Shown here one piece after another: positions 16,919-25,192 of a DNA stretch of 64,000 bases. A program made the translations under genes and the position numbers. This DNA comes from Planctomycetota bacterium (GTDB lineage: Bacteria > Planctomycetota > UBA1135 > UBA2386): the NCBI GenBank assembly GCA_020638655.1, contig JACKIC010000001.1, positions 1-64,000 of the forward strand, read 5' to 3'. Numbering within the stretch: the stretch's first letter is position 1; each line of letters opens with the position of its first letter. The notes under the pieces were generated by a model. The model searched no databases. It had not been told where the DNA came from and saw only the letters and a list, made by a program, of their open reading frames with translations.

Positions 16919-16923
16919 CGTAC

Positions 16924-17100
16924 TCAGCTCCTCTCGTTGGCGTCGTCTTGGAGCGGAAGGTTGGACATGCGCTGGTACTCGGGGCGCCGCGCGCGTTGAC
17001 TGACGCGCAGCAACACCGCGAGGAACATCGCCAGGAACAGGACCATCGCGACGACCGGCAGGTCGGTCAGCGAGACGTGGCTCAGGAACTCGCGCAACAT
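16924..17100 (-). CDS. ccoQ: cbb3 oxidase small subunit CcoQ
   Basis: A 58-residue protein with one transmembrane helix, LPVVAMVLFLAMFLAVLLRV, then a basic, polar tail ending PLQDDANERS. Size, topology and position between ccoNO and ccoP identify CcoQ/FixQ, which stabilises the assembled oxidase. Its ATG (17098-17100) overlaps the ccoNO stop by one base (TGATG), indicating translational coupling. Confidence 0.85.
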   Translation of the reverse strand: MLREFLSHVSLTDLPVVAMVLFLAMFLAVLLRVSQRARRPEYQRMSNLPLQDDANERS

Positions 17101-19445
17101 CACTTGCCTCCTGCGCCCGCCGTGCGGGTCTGGTCGGGTTCGAGGTTGCGCCCCAGGCGCAGCAGATAGGCGATCAGGGCCACCGCCTCCTGGTCGGGAC
17201 GCGCGTCGTTCTTGCCCTGCGTCGCGAGGTCGGCGCAGATCGCGTCTGCCTGCTTGCGGTGCGCCTCCGGCGCGGCGGCGATCTGCTCGTCGGTGTAGGG
17301 AATGCCGAGCTTCTTGAGCACGCGCATCTTGTCCTGGGCGAGCGCCGGGTCGGTCAACCCATCGAACAGCCAGGGGTATCCCGGCATGATCGAGGCCTCC
17401 GAGGTCGAGCGCGGATCGCGCATGTGGTCCCAGTGCCACGCAGCGGGCCATTTGGTGCCGACGCGCGCCAGGTCCGGACCGGTGCGCTTGCTGCCCCACT
17501 GGAACGGGTGGTCCCACATCGACTCCTCGATGCGGCTCGGCGCGCCGTAGCGCAGCTGCTCGCTGCGGAACGGGCGGATCATCTGCGAGTGGCAGACGTA
17601 GCATCCTTCGCGCACATAGATGTCGCGTCCGGTGATCTCGAGCGCCGTGTAGGGCTGCACGCACATCTCGCCGTTGGCGGCGATCGGCACCTTCTTGTCG
17701 AGCACGAGGCCCGGAAGCAGCTCGATGACACCGCCGATCACCACCGCGATCAGGGTCAGCACCGAGAAGGCCAGGGGCCGCGACTCGATCATGTCGTGCC
17801 AGGTGTGCCGGCCCACGTGCGTCGACTTGAACAGCATGCCTGCGGCGAACGCGACCACCGCGAGCAGGATCACGAAGCCCATCACCGCCAGCCCGATGCT
17901 CGGCATCGCGAACATCGACGCGGCGACGAGGCCAAGCGCGGAGATGATCACGGGCTTACTGAATACCAGCTTGATCGTGCTCGGGTCCCCCGGCAGCGGG
18001 GCGATGCGCGTCACGGGGACATCGACCTCGACGGTCACGGCCTTGCCAGCCATCGCGGTCGTGATCAGGTTGTAGATCATCAGCAACCACCCGATCACGA
18101 ACAGGAGGCCGCCGATGCTGCGCGTCATGTACATGATCTGCTGGCTGTTCAGGATCGTGTTCCAGTCGGTGTACTGCAGGCCGCCCTCGGCGGTCTCGGC
18201 GCGCCACATCAGGCCTTGGCTGATGCCCGACACCCACATCGAGGCGACGTAGAGCAGGATGCCGACCATGCCGACCCAGAAGTGGTAATCGGCCATCTTG
18301 GTGCTGTGCAGCTTGGTGCCGAACAGCTTGGGCACGAGCCAGTAGAACATGCCCGCAGCCATGAAGCCGTTCCAGCCGAGCGCGCCGCTGTGCACGTGGC
18401 CGATGATCCAGTCGGTGTAGTGCCCCAGCGCGCTCACCGACTTGATCGACAGCAGCGGGCCCTCGAAGGTCGCCATGCCGTAGAAGGTGACGCCGGCGAC
18501 GAAGAACTTGAGCACCGGGTCGGTGCGCACCTTGTGCCACGCGCCGCGCAGCGTCAGCAGACCGTTGAGCATGCCGCCCCACGACGGCGCCCACAGCATC
18601 AGGCTGAACACCATGCCCAGCGACTGCGCCCAGTCGGGCAGCGCCGTGTTGAGCAGGTGGTGCGGGCCGGCCCAGATGTAGATGAACACCAGCGCCCAGA
18701 AGTGGACGATCGACAGCCGGTAGCTGAACACCGGCCGGTCCGCCGCCTTGGGCAGGAAGTAGTACATGATCCCGAGGATCGGCGTCGTCAGGAAGAACGC
18801 GACCGCGTTGTGGCCGTACCACCACTGCGTCAGCGCGTCCTGCGCACCGCCGAACACGCCGTAGCTCTTGGTCATCGTCACCGGCAACGCCAGGTTGTTG
18901 ACGATGTAGAGCACCGCGATCGTGAGGATCGTCGAGATGTAGAACCAGATGGAGACGTAGAGGTTCTTCTCGTTGCGGATCGCGAGGGTCCAGAAGAAGT
19001 TGACCGCGAACGCGACCCAGACGAGCACGACCAGCACGTCGAGCGGCCACTCGAGCTCGGCGTATTCCTTGCTCTGCGTGATGCCGAACGGCAGCGTCAG
19101 CGCCGCGCCGAGGATGATCGCCTGCCAGCCCCACAGGTGCACCTTGCTGAGCAGGTCGCTCGCCATGCGCGTCTTCAGCAGGCGCTGGCTGCTGTAGTAG
19201 ATGCCCGCGAACATCATGTTGCCGACGAGGGCGAAGATGACCGCGTTGGTGTGCAGCGGACGCAGGCGGCTGAACGTCAGCCACGGCAGGTCGGCGTTGA
19301 GGGCGGGGAAGCTCAGCTCCAGGGCGATCAGCAGGCCTACGAGCAGGCCGACCGCGCCCCAGATGACGCTCGCCCAGACGAAGCCGCGCACGACGGCGTC
19401 GTCGTAGACGACGCGGCGGGTCTCGGTGACGGTTGCAGTCTGCAT
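17100..19445 (-). CDS. ccoNO: cbb3-type cytochrome c oxidase, fused subunits CcoN-CcoO
   Basis: A 781-residue fusion of the catalytic and monoheme subunits of the high-affinity cbb3 oxidase, which reduces oxygen to water at the cytoplasmic membrane. CcoN occupies about 1-480, with 12 hydrophobic segments and the His ligands in RPLHTNAVIF, WWYGHNAVAFFLTT and GHVHSGALGWNG. A linker of about 60 hydrophobic residues follows. CcoO occupies about 545-781, starting HTWHDMIESRPLAF, with the heme c motif CYVCH at 615-619. No stop separates them, and the fused arrangement is known from several non-proteobacterial lineages. It follows ccoS by 3 bases and overlaps ccoQ by 1. Confidence 0.97.
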   Translation of the reverse strand: MQTATVTETRRVVYDDAVVRGFVWASVIWGAVGLLVGLLIALELSFPALNADLPWLTFSRLRPLHTNAVIFALVGNMMFAGIYYSSQRLLKTRMASDLLSKVHLWGWQAIILGAALTLPFGITQSKEYAELEWPLDVLVVLVWVAFAVNFFWTLAIRNEKNLYVSIWFYISTILTIAVLYIVNNLALPVTMTKSYGVFGGAQDALTQWWYGHNAVAFFLTTPILGIMYYFLPKAADRPVFSYRLSIVHFWALVFIYIWAGPHHLLNTALPDWAQSLGMVFSLMLWAPSWGGMLNGLLTLRGAWHKVRTDPVLKFFVAGVTFYGMATFEGPLLSIKSVSALGHYTDWIIGHVHSGALGWNGFMAAGMFYWLVPKLFGTKLHSTKMADYHFWVGMVGILLYVASMWVSGISQGLMWRAETAEGGLQYTDWNTILNSQQIMYMTRSIGGLLFVIGWLLMIYNLITTAMAGKAVTVEVDVPVTRIAPLPGDPSTIKLVFSKPVIISALGLVAASMFAMPSIGLAVMGFVILLAVVAFAAGMLFKSTHVGRHTWHDMIESRPLAFSVLTLIAVVIGGVIELLPGLVLDKKVPIAANGEMCVQPYTALEITGRDIYVREGCYVCHSQMIRPFRSEQLRYGAPSRIEESMWDHPFQWGSKRTGPDLARVGTKWPAAWHWDHMRDPRSTSEASIMPGYPWLFDGLTDPALAQDKMRVLKKLGIPYTDEQIAAAPEAHRKQADAICADLATQGKNDARPDQEAVALIAYLLRLGRNLEPDQTRTAGAGGK

Positions 19446-19448
19446 GGG

Positions 19449-19640
19449 TTACCTCGGATCAGGATCGGAATCGGAGTGGCTGGACGGCTCGGGCGACGCG
19501 TCGGCGTCGTCCTCGAGCGGAAGAAGGCACATGCGCTCGGCCTCGTGGCAGTCGCCCTGCCGCGCCGAGAACACGAACAGCACGATCGAGCCGGCGACGA
19601 GCGCCAGGCTGCACAGCAGCAGGATCGGGACGACGCTCAC
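19449..19640 (-). CDS. ccoS: cbb3 oxidase maturation protein CcoS
   Basis: A 63-residue protein with one N-terminal transmembrane helix (PILLLCSLALVAGSIVLFVF) and the motif SARQGDCHEAERMCLLPLED, the expected CcoS/FixS pattern, required in other species for heme b and copper insertion into CcoN. The GTG start at 19640 overlaps the ccoI stop by four bases (GTGA). The tail is Ser/Asp/Pro-rich. Confidence 0.85.
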   Translation of the reverse strand: MSVVPILLLCSLALVAGSIVLFVFSARQGDCHEAERMCLLPLEDDADASPEPSSHSDSDPDPR

Positions 19641-22015
19641 GCGGCCCTCCCGTCGCGCGACAGGCGCGTCGCGGTGTGCACCACGAGCGCCAGCGAACTG
19701 AGCGGCATCAGCACGGCGCAGAGCACCGGCGTCATCGCCGCGAAGGCGCAGACGACCAGCGTCGTGCCGTTGTAGACCAGGGCCATCGCCAGGTTGGTGC
19801 GCACCACACGCGCGTGCCGGTCGGCGACGTCGAACAGCGCCTGCACGGCGCCCGAACGCGCACCGCGGAAGCAGAAGTCGGCGTGGGCTGGCAGCACGGG
19901 GCGGTCCATCGCCGGCGTCCCGGCGCACCACGCGGCCGCGAACGCGGGCGCGTCGTTGAGCCCGTCACCGACCATCATCACGTCGTCGCGGTCGAGCTCG
20001 CGCACGGCCGCGGCCTTGTCTTCGGGGCTCATGTCGCCGCGCGCGGCGGCCGGGTCGATGCCCAGCCGCGCGGCCGCGGCGGCGACCCGGTCGCCGCGAT
20101 CCCCCGACATCAAGAACACCTGCAGGCCGCGCTCGCGCAGCGCCGCGACTTCGAGGTCGGCGCCGGCGCGGAAGTCCTCGTCGAGGTCGTAGGCGGCGAG
20201 CAGCGCGCCGTTCTTGGCGAGCAGGCACTCGCGTCCGGCCGGCTCCTCTGCACCGATGTCGATGCAGCCACGACCGACGAACGTGCGGCCGCCGAGCCGG
20301 TACTCGTCGGCGCCGCGGCGCGCGACCACGCCCCGGCCGGGCACCTCTTCGACCTGCAGCTCCGCGTCGAACGGCACCCGCGGCAGCGCGCGCAGGATCG
20401 CCTGGCTCACCGGGTGGTTGCTGCTCGCGACCATCGTCGCCAGGACCGGCAGCTCCGCGGCGGGCACCTCGCGGCGCGCGCTGGCGACCAGGCCGCCGAA
20501 CGTCATCGTGCCGGTCTTGTCGAACACGACCTTGCGCACGCCGCGCACCTTGTCGAGCAGGCAACGCGTGCGCACGAACACACCCTCGCGACGCAGCCGC
20601 GCCAGCGCCAGGTGGAAGGCCAAAGGCGTGGCGATGCCCATCGCACACGGACAGGTGATGACCAGCACCGACACCGCCACCGGCAACGCCAGGCTCGGAT
20701 CGATGAATGCCCACAGCAGCCCCAGCGTCGCGCTGCACAGCAGCACGGCGGCGGCGTAGCTGCGGTTGAGCCGTTCCCAGAAGCGCACCTTGCCGCGCGT
20801 GTCTTCGCGATCGACGGGCTCCTGGCCGAGCAGATCGCCAAGCCCCGAGCCCGCGTAGTCGGCCAGCACCGTGGCCCGCACCGGCGCGCGCCCCGCCTGG
20901 AACGCGCCGGCCGGCAGCTCGCCGCCGACGCCGACGCTGCGCGGTTCGCTCTCGCCGTTGATCCAGTCGAACGAGAAGCTGCCGCCCTCCTCGGCGCGCA
21001 CCTTGACGGGCACGAGGTCGCCGGGCGCCAGCAGCACCTCGTCGCCGACGCGCAGCGCGTGCACACCGACAAGTTCGACCCCCGCCGGCCCCAGGCGCCG
21101 CACCCGCAGGTGTTCGGCGCCGTCGTCGGCGAGCACCTGGTCGCGGCTCTTCGCCAGCGTGCGCTGCTGCAGGAACCGGCCGCCGAGCATGAAGGCGACG
21201 AAGATCGACACCGTGTCGAAGTAGGTCGCGCCGCCGGTGAGCTGCCCGTAGAGCGACCCGGCGTAGGCCATCAGGATGCCGAGGGAGATCGGCAGATCCA
21301 TGTGCACGACGCGCACCCGCAGACCGGCCAGCGCCGCGCGGAAGAACACGGGACCGCCGACCACCACGCTGACCGTCGCCAGCGCCGCGAGCGCCCAGCC
21401 GAACAGCGGCCGCAGCGCGCCGTCCCCGCCGGTCGAGTCCGCGGCGACGACGTCGAGGCCGAAGTAGAGGCTGATCGCGAGGATCATCGCGTTCATCGCC
21501 ACGGCGGCGCAGATGCCCAGGCGCAGCAGGAGACCGGTGTCGCGTTCGACGCGGCGGCTGGCGGGCGCGATCGGATAGCCGAGCCGCGCCGCGGTCTGCA
21601 GGAAGCGCCGCGCGGTGTCGGCGCCGCGCGCGTAGACGAGCGTCGCCCGGCCGAGGGACGCGTCGAGGCGGATGTCGACGCTGCCGGGCAGGCGGCGCCA
21701 GACCGTCTGCAGCAGCCACACGCAGGCCGCGCAGCGGATGCCCTGCACGTCGAGCACCAGCCGCGTGCAGCGCTCGTCGCTGCCGCGCTGCTCGTGATCG
21801 TCGAGCCAGTCGAATGCCGGCACCTGCGGCACGGCGCCGATCGCGCCGGTGGCGCCGCCGCCCAGGTCGTAGAAGCGCAGCAGGTCTTCGTTGGCGAGCA
21901 GCGCGTGCACCGCTTCGCAGCCGCCGCAGCAGAACTGCGAGCTACGTCGTTCGCGCGGCACCGCTAGGCCACAGTGCGTACACCGCGTTGGTTCCGTCCC
22001 CTCCCTCGCCGCCAC
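19637..22015 (-). CDS. ccoI: Copper-translocating P1B-type ATPase CcoI (FixI)
   Basis: A membrane P-type ATPase that supplies copper for the cbb3 oxidase. From the N-terminus there is a Cys-rich element (CTHCGLAVP ... FCCGGCEAV), a heavy-metal-associated domain with GIRCAACVWLL, and about eight transmembrane segments. The metal-site motif is TCPCAMGIATPLAF, the phosphorylation motif FDKTGTMTFGGLV, the nucleotide-site HP in SSNHPVSQAI, and the hinge MVGDGLNDAPAFA. All catalytic residues are intact. The start is uncertain: GTG at 22015 gives a compact 792-residue protein, while the frame stays open to a TTG at 22090 that would touch the divergent gene's ATG. Heads the cco cluster. Confidence 0.95.
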   Translation of the reverse strand: MAAREGTEPTRCTHCGLAVPRERRSSQFCCGGCEAVHALLANEDLLRFYDLGGGATGAIGAVPQVPAFDWLDDHEQRGSDERCTRLVLDVQGIRCAACVWLLQTVWRRLPGSVDIRLDASLGRATLVYARGADTARRFLQTAARLGYPIAPASRRVERDTGLLLRLGICAAVAMNAMILAISLYFGLDVVAADSTGGDGALRPLFGWALAALATVSVVVGGPVFFRAALAGLRVRVVHMDLPISLGILMAYAGSLYGQLTGGATYFDTVSIFVAFMLGGRFLQQRTLAKSRDQVLADDGAEHLRVRRLGPAGVELVGVHALRVGDEVLLAPGDLVPVKVRAEEGGSFSFDWINGESEPRSVGVGGELPAGAFQAGRAPVRATVLADYAGSGLGDLLGQEPVDREDTRGKVRFWERLNRSYAAAVLLCSATLGLLWAFIDPSLALPVAVSVLVITCPCAMGIATPLAFHLALARLRREGVFVRTRCLLDKVRGVRKVVFDKTGTMTFGGLVASARREVPAAELPVLATMVASSNHPVSQAILRALPRVPFDAELQVEEVPGRGVVARRGADEYRLGGRTFVGRGCIDIGAEEPAGRECLLAKNGALLAAYDLDEDFRAGADLEVAALRERGLQVFLMSGDRGDRVAAAAARLGIDPAAARGDMSPEDKAAAVRELDRDDVMMVGDGLNDAPAFAAAWCAGTPAMDRPVLPAHADFCFRGARSGAVQALFDVADRHARVVRTNLAMALVYNGTTLVVCAFAAMTPVLCAVLMPLSSLALVVHTATRLSRDGRAA

Positions 22016-22089
22016 ATCCGGAGAAATCCGGGTGTGCGACGCGCGTTCCGTCGCCGAGACTACCGACTGGTGTCCCACAGGCTTGGCCA

Positions 22090-22731
22090 ATGACCGCGTT
22101 CCTCGAGAGTTTCGTTTTCGGCGCCGCCAACTCGGTGCACTGTGCGTGCATGTGCGGGCCGCTCGCCGTGGCGCTCCATGCGAACGTCACGAGCGCACTG
22201 TGGTATCACGTCGGGCGAACGATTGCGTATGGGGCGTTGGGCGTAGGACTCGGCAGCGCGGGCGCCGCGCTCGGCACCGAACAGCTCGGTGCGCCGACGG
22301 CGTGGGTCTCGTTCGTGCTGGCGCTCGGACTCGTCGTGCTGGCGTTGGTCGGTGAACGCGGCGCGATGCACATCCCCTGGCTCGGCGCGGCGATGCAGTC
22401 CGTGCTGCAGCGCGGCAGGCGCCTGCCGCCGAAGGCGCGCGCGACCCTGCTCGGCCTGGCCACGCCGCTGCTGCCGTGCGGCCTCCTGTGGTCCGCGTTC
22501 ACCGCGGCGGCGGTCGCCGGCTCACCCCAGGGCGGCGGCGCGGTGATGACGGGCTTCGCGCTCGGTTCGCTGCCGCTGCTACTGTTGGCCCAGACCCAGG
22601 CAGGCTGGCTGGCGCGACGATTCGGACCGAAGACGATGCAATGGGTGCAGCGCGGCGCGATGCTGCTCGCCGCCGCCGTGCTGGTCTGGCGCGGCGTCGT
22701 GTCCCTGCAAGGAGAGAGCTGTTGCCACTGA
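22090..22731 (+). CDS. Sulfite exporter TauE/SafE-like membrane protein
   Basis: A 213-residue integral membrane protein with about six transmembrane helices. The N-terminal FVFGAANSVHCACMCGPLAV carries the Cys/His-rich HCxCMCGP signature of the SafE/UreH-like group commonly found beside ccoI/ccoS, and LLGLATPLLPCGLLW is the second family motif. The family's function at cbb3 loci is not settled; metal or sulfur handling is proposed. Read divergently from ccoI. The stop overlaps the next gene's TTG start region by 10 bases. Confidence 0.8.
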   Translation: MTAFLESFVFGAANSVHCACMCGPLAVALHANVTSALWYHVGRTIAYGALGVGLGSAGAALGTEQLGAPTAWVSFVLALGLVVLALVGERGAMHIPWLGAAMQSVLQRGRRLPPKARATLLGLATPLLPCGLLWSAFTAAAVAGSPQGGGAVMTGFALGSLPLLLLAQTQAGWLARRFGPKTMQWVQRGAMLLAAAVLVWRGVVSLQGESCCH

Positions 22732-23468
22732 CCCTGCGGGTCCTTTCCTGGAACGTGCACAAGTGCGTCGGCGGCGTCGACCGGCGCCACGACCCGGCGC
22801 GCATCGCCGCCGTGATCGCGCACAGCCAGCCCGACGTCGTGCTGCTCCAGGAGGTGGCCCAGAACGGCAGCTGGTACGGCGGCACGCCGCAGGTCGACGT
22901 GCTCGGCGACGCGCTCGGCTTCCCGCACCGAAGCTACTTCGTCAACGTGCGCTTCGGGCCGCGGCGCGGCGAGTACGGCAACGCGATCCTGAGCCGCGCG
23001 CCGATCGTGCGCACCGAGAACGTCGATCTGACCCTGCCCGGCCGCAAGGCGCGCTCAGTGCTGCACGCCGAGCTGCGCCTGACCAGGTCCGACGGCCACA
23101 CGCGCATCCTGCACGTCTTCAACCTGCACCTGGGCCTCTCCGAGAAGGAGCGGCGCGAGCAGCTGGCGCGGTTCCTCGACTGCGGCCCGATCCGCTCGGT
23201 GCACGCCAACACGCCGCTCGTCGTCGCCGGCGACTTCAACGATGTCTGGGGCTCGCTCGGCAAGCGCCTCCTGGTGCCCGCCGGCTTCCACGGCCCGGCC
23301 CGGCCGCCGAAGACGTTCCCGGCCTGGGCGCCGGTGCGCGCGCTCGACTCGCTGTTCGTGCGCGGCAACTGCGAGCTGCTGTCGCTGACGCGGCCGCGCA
23401 GCAAGGGCGCGCGCACCGCTTCGGATCACCTGCCGCTGGTCGCGGACCTGCGCGTCTGGCCGCACTGA
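22722..23468 (+). CDS. Endonuclease/exonuclease/phosphatase family protein
   Basis: A 248-residue Mg-dependent phosphodiesterase-fold enzyme. Motifs in order are RVLSWNVHKCVGG (Asn), VVLLQEVAQ (catalytic Glu), FNLHLGLSEKER (His), VVAGDFNDVWG (Asp/Asn), and ASDHLPLVADLRV (Asp-His pair). Substrate is unknown; the set fits DNA repair nucleases, phospholipid phosphodiesterases or nocturnin-like enzymes. There is no signal peptide. Start is a TTG at 22722 directly after a strong AAGGAGAG ribosome site (22709-22716), overlapping the end of the SafE-like gene by 10 bases; the reading MPLTLRVLSWNVH begins exactly at the fold's first strand. An ATG-only search would miss this start. Confidence 0.87.
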   Translation: MPLTLRVLSWNVHKCVGGVDRRHDPARIAAVIAHSQPDVVLLQEVAQNGSWYGGTPQVDVLGDALGFPHRSYFVNVRFGPRRGEYGNAILSRAPIVRTENVDLTLPGRKARSVLHAELRLTRSDGHTRILHVFNLHLGLSEKERREQLARFLDCGPIRSVHANTPLVVAGDFNDVWGSLGKRLLVPAGFHGPARPPKTFPAWAPVRALDSLFVRGNCELLSLTRPRSKGARTASDHLPLVADLRVWPH

Positions 23469-23491
23469 CGACACGGGCGTGCGCGGCTGGG

Positions 23492-23497
23492 TATCCT
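23492..23497 (+). promoter_or_regulatory. -10-like element before the vWA-like gene
   Basis: TATCCT ends six bases before the ATG at 23504, with no ribosome site between, predicting a leaderless transcript. No clear -35 is seen. Confidence 0.4.
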
Positions 23498-23503
23498 GCC
23501 CCG

Positions 23504-25192
23504 ATGCGCCACGCCGTCGCCGCCACCACCGCCCTGCTCTGCGCCCTCGGCGCCCAGCAGCCGCAGACCGCCGCGAGCGTGACCGAGCCGGGTCGCACGC
23601 TGACCCGCCCGCTCGACGTGGTTCTCGGCGGCGCGAGCCGCGAACCCCACGAGCGCACGATCGTGCTGCTGCTCGATCCGTCGTCCGGTCTCGCGGGCGC
23701 CGGCTTCGGCGAGGCCCTGGCCCAGGCGCTCGCGGCGAACCGCGAACTGCTGACGAAGACCCGGATCGGTCTGGGTCTCGTCGGCGAGAAGAACTGCATC
23801 GTGCTCGACCCGACGCTCGAGCACGCCAAGGTGCTCGAGGCGGTCAAGCAGCGCCTCGCGACACCGGCAGCCGACTTCCAGAACGTCTACGCCGACGTGC
23901 GCAAGGCGCTGGGCGCGTTCGGCAGCGGCGGGGGCGAGCGCGTGCTACTGCTCGTGACGCTCGAGAACGGCGACGTCGAGGACGACGTCGAGCAGACCGT
24001 GACACTGGCGCAGCGGGCCAAGGCGCGCATCGAGGTCGTCACCTCCGAGGCCACCCTCGCCGACTGCTACTGGGCCAATCGCCAGTACCAGGAGAAGCCG
24101 CGCGGCACGACGCTGACCGGCGCCGACGGCGCGGTCATCGACCTGCCGTGGGGCTTCCTGTTCCAGTTCCCGGCGGCGAACGAATCGACGCCCGCGGGCT
24201 ACGCGATGTGGGGACTGACGCGGCTCGCCGCGGCCACCGAGGGGCGCGTGTTCCTGTACTCGGCGGCGACGCAGACGGCGCACGAGTGCGCGCCGATCAA
24301 CAGCCGCTGCCTGTTCTGCAACGGTGACCACCTGCCACAGGACGCCGCGTGGAACAGCGCCCTGGTCGCGCAGCTCGCGCCGATGACCGTGTCGCGCGAC
24401 GACACGTTCGCGGCGCTGGGCCGCGACCCGAGCTTCCGGGCGATGGTCAACACCTGGCGCGCCGCGGCCGAGGCGGGGCTGATCTCGAGCCAGCCGGGCA
24501 TCAAGGTCGGCACGACCTCCGCGTCCCCCGAACGTGCCCGCTCCGGGCGCGCCCTCGGCCTCACCGATACGGCGAGCTTCGACCGCAACGCCAAACGCGC
24601 CGAACAGGCCGCCGCGAAGGCCGAGCAGCTGCGCGACCAGCTCGCCGCGCAGCTCGAGGGCATCGCGCCCGAAGCGACGTCGATGCGCGCGCTCGCCGGC
24701 GCCCGCTACCTGGTGGTGATGCTGCAGCTGACCCGCGTCAACCTGCTGCTCTACGCCGCGTGGTGCCGCGAGACCGCGCCCGCCTGGTTCGACGCGCGCG
24801 GCCAGGAACTGCCCGCGCCCGAGATCCCGCCGATCGACGACGACCGCCGCCCGAGCGGCGTCGGCACCAGCCACTTCTGCCTGTGCCACGGCGTGAAGCC
24901 GTTCTTCGGCGTCGAGTTGCCCGGCGGCGCCGCGGTGCGCACCGAGCTCGAACGGCTGGACGCCCTGTTCACCTCGTACCAGCTGCGTTACGGCCACAGC
25001 CAGTTCGGCTACGCCCTGCGCCGGAACGGCATCGCGACCTTCTGGCCGGCGTTCCCGGGCATCGCCGGCAAGCTGCCGCGCCAGCGCCCGAAGACCGGCG
25101 ACGACCCCGGCCCGATCACGCCGCGTCGGCCGACGCGCGAGGGCGGCAGCAGCGGCACGCCGACCGGGCCGACCACGGGCGGAGGCCGCTGA
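23504..25192 (+). CDS. Secreted vWA-like domain protein of unknown function
   Basis: A 562-residue protein with a short signal peptide (MRHAVAATTALLCALGA). Residues about 45-200 look like a von Willebrand A fold: strand HERTIVLLLDPSSGLAG at the metal-site position, then ERVLLLVTLENGDVEDD and a nucleotide-fold alternation. The usual DxSxS is DPSSG here, so the metal site is incomplete. The middle contains SRCLFCNGDHLP, and an alpha-helical region runs about 350-450. A second Cys cluster, HFCLCHGVKPFFG, follows, with a Gly/Thr/Pro-rich tail. No known enzyme motif is seen. The stop overlaps the next gene's ATG (TGATG), so the two proteins are co-translated. Confidence 0.55.
   Translation: MRHAVAATTALLCALGAQQPQTAASVTEPGRTLTRPLDVVLGGASREPHERTIVLLLDPSSGLAGAGFGEALAQALAANRELLTKTRIGLGLVGEKNCIVLDPTLEHAKVLEAVKQRLATPAADFQNVYADVRKALGAFGSGGGERVLLLVTLENGDVEDDVEQTVTLAQRAKARIEVVTSEATLADCYWANRQYQEKPRGTTLTGADGAVIDLPWGFLFQFPAANESTPAGYAMWGLTRLAAATEGRVFLYSAATQTAHECAPINSRCLFCNGDHLPQDAAWNSALVAQLAPMTVSRDDTFAALGRDPSFRAMVNTWRAAAEAGLISSQPGIKVGTTSASPERARSGRALGLTDTASFDRNAKRAEQAAAKAEQLRDQLAAQLEGIAPEATSMRALAGARYLVVMLQLTRVNLLLYAAWCRETAPAWFDARGQELPAPEIPPIDDDRRPSGVGTSHFCLCHGVKPFFGVELPGGAAVRTELERLDALFTSYQLRYGHSQFGYALRRNGIATFWPAFPGIAGKLPRQRPKTGDDPGPITPRRPTREGGSSGTPTGPTTGGGR

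Noticed and set aside
17259..19775. An 838-codon open frame on the plus strand opposite ccoNO
   Set aside because: Mirror of the ccoNO reading frame; Arg/His/Asp/Val-rich with no domain, while the minus strand encodes an unmistakable oxidase.
22016..22089. FNR/ANR box controlling the cco cluster
   Set aside because: No TTGAT-N4-ATCAA or close variant is present in the divergent spacer; only a short CCGGA/TCCGG inverted repeat is seen.
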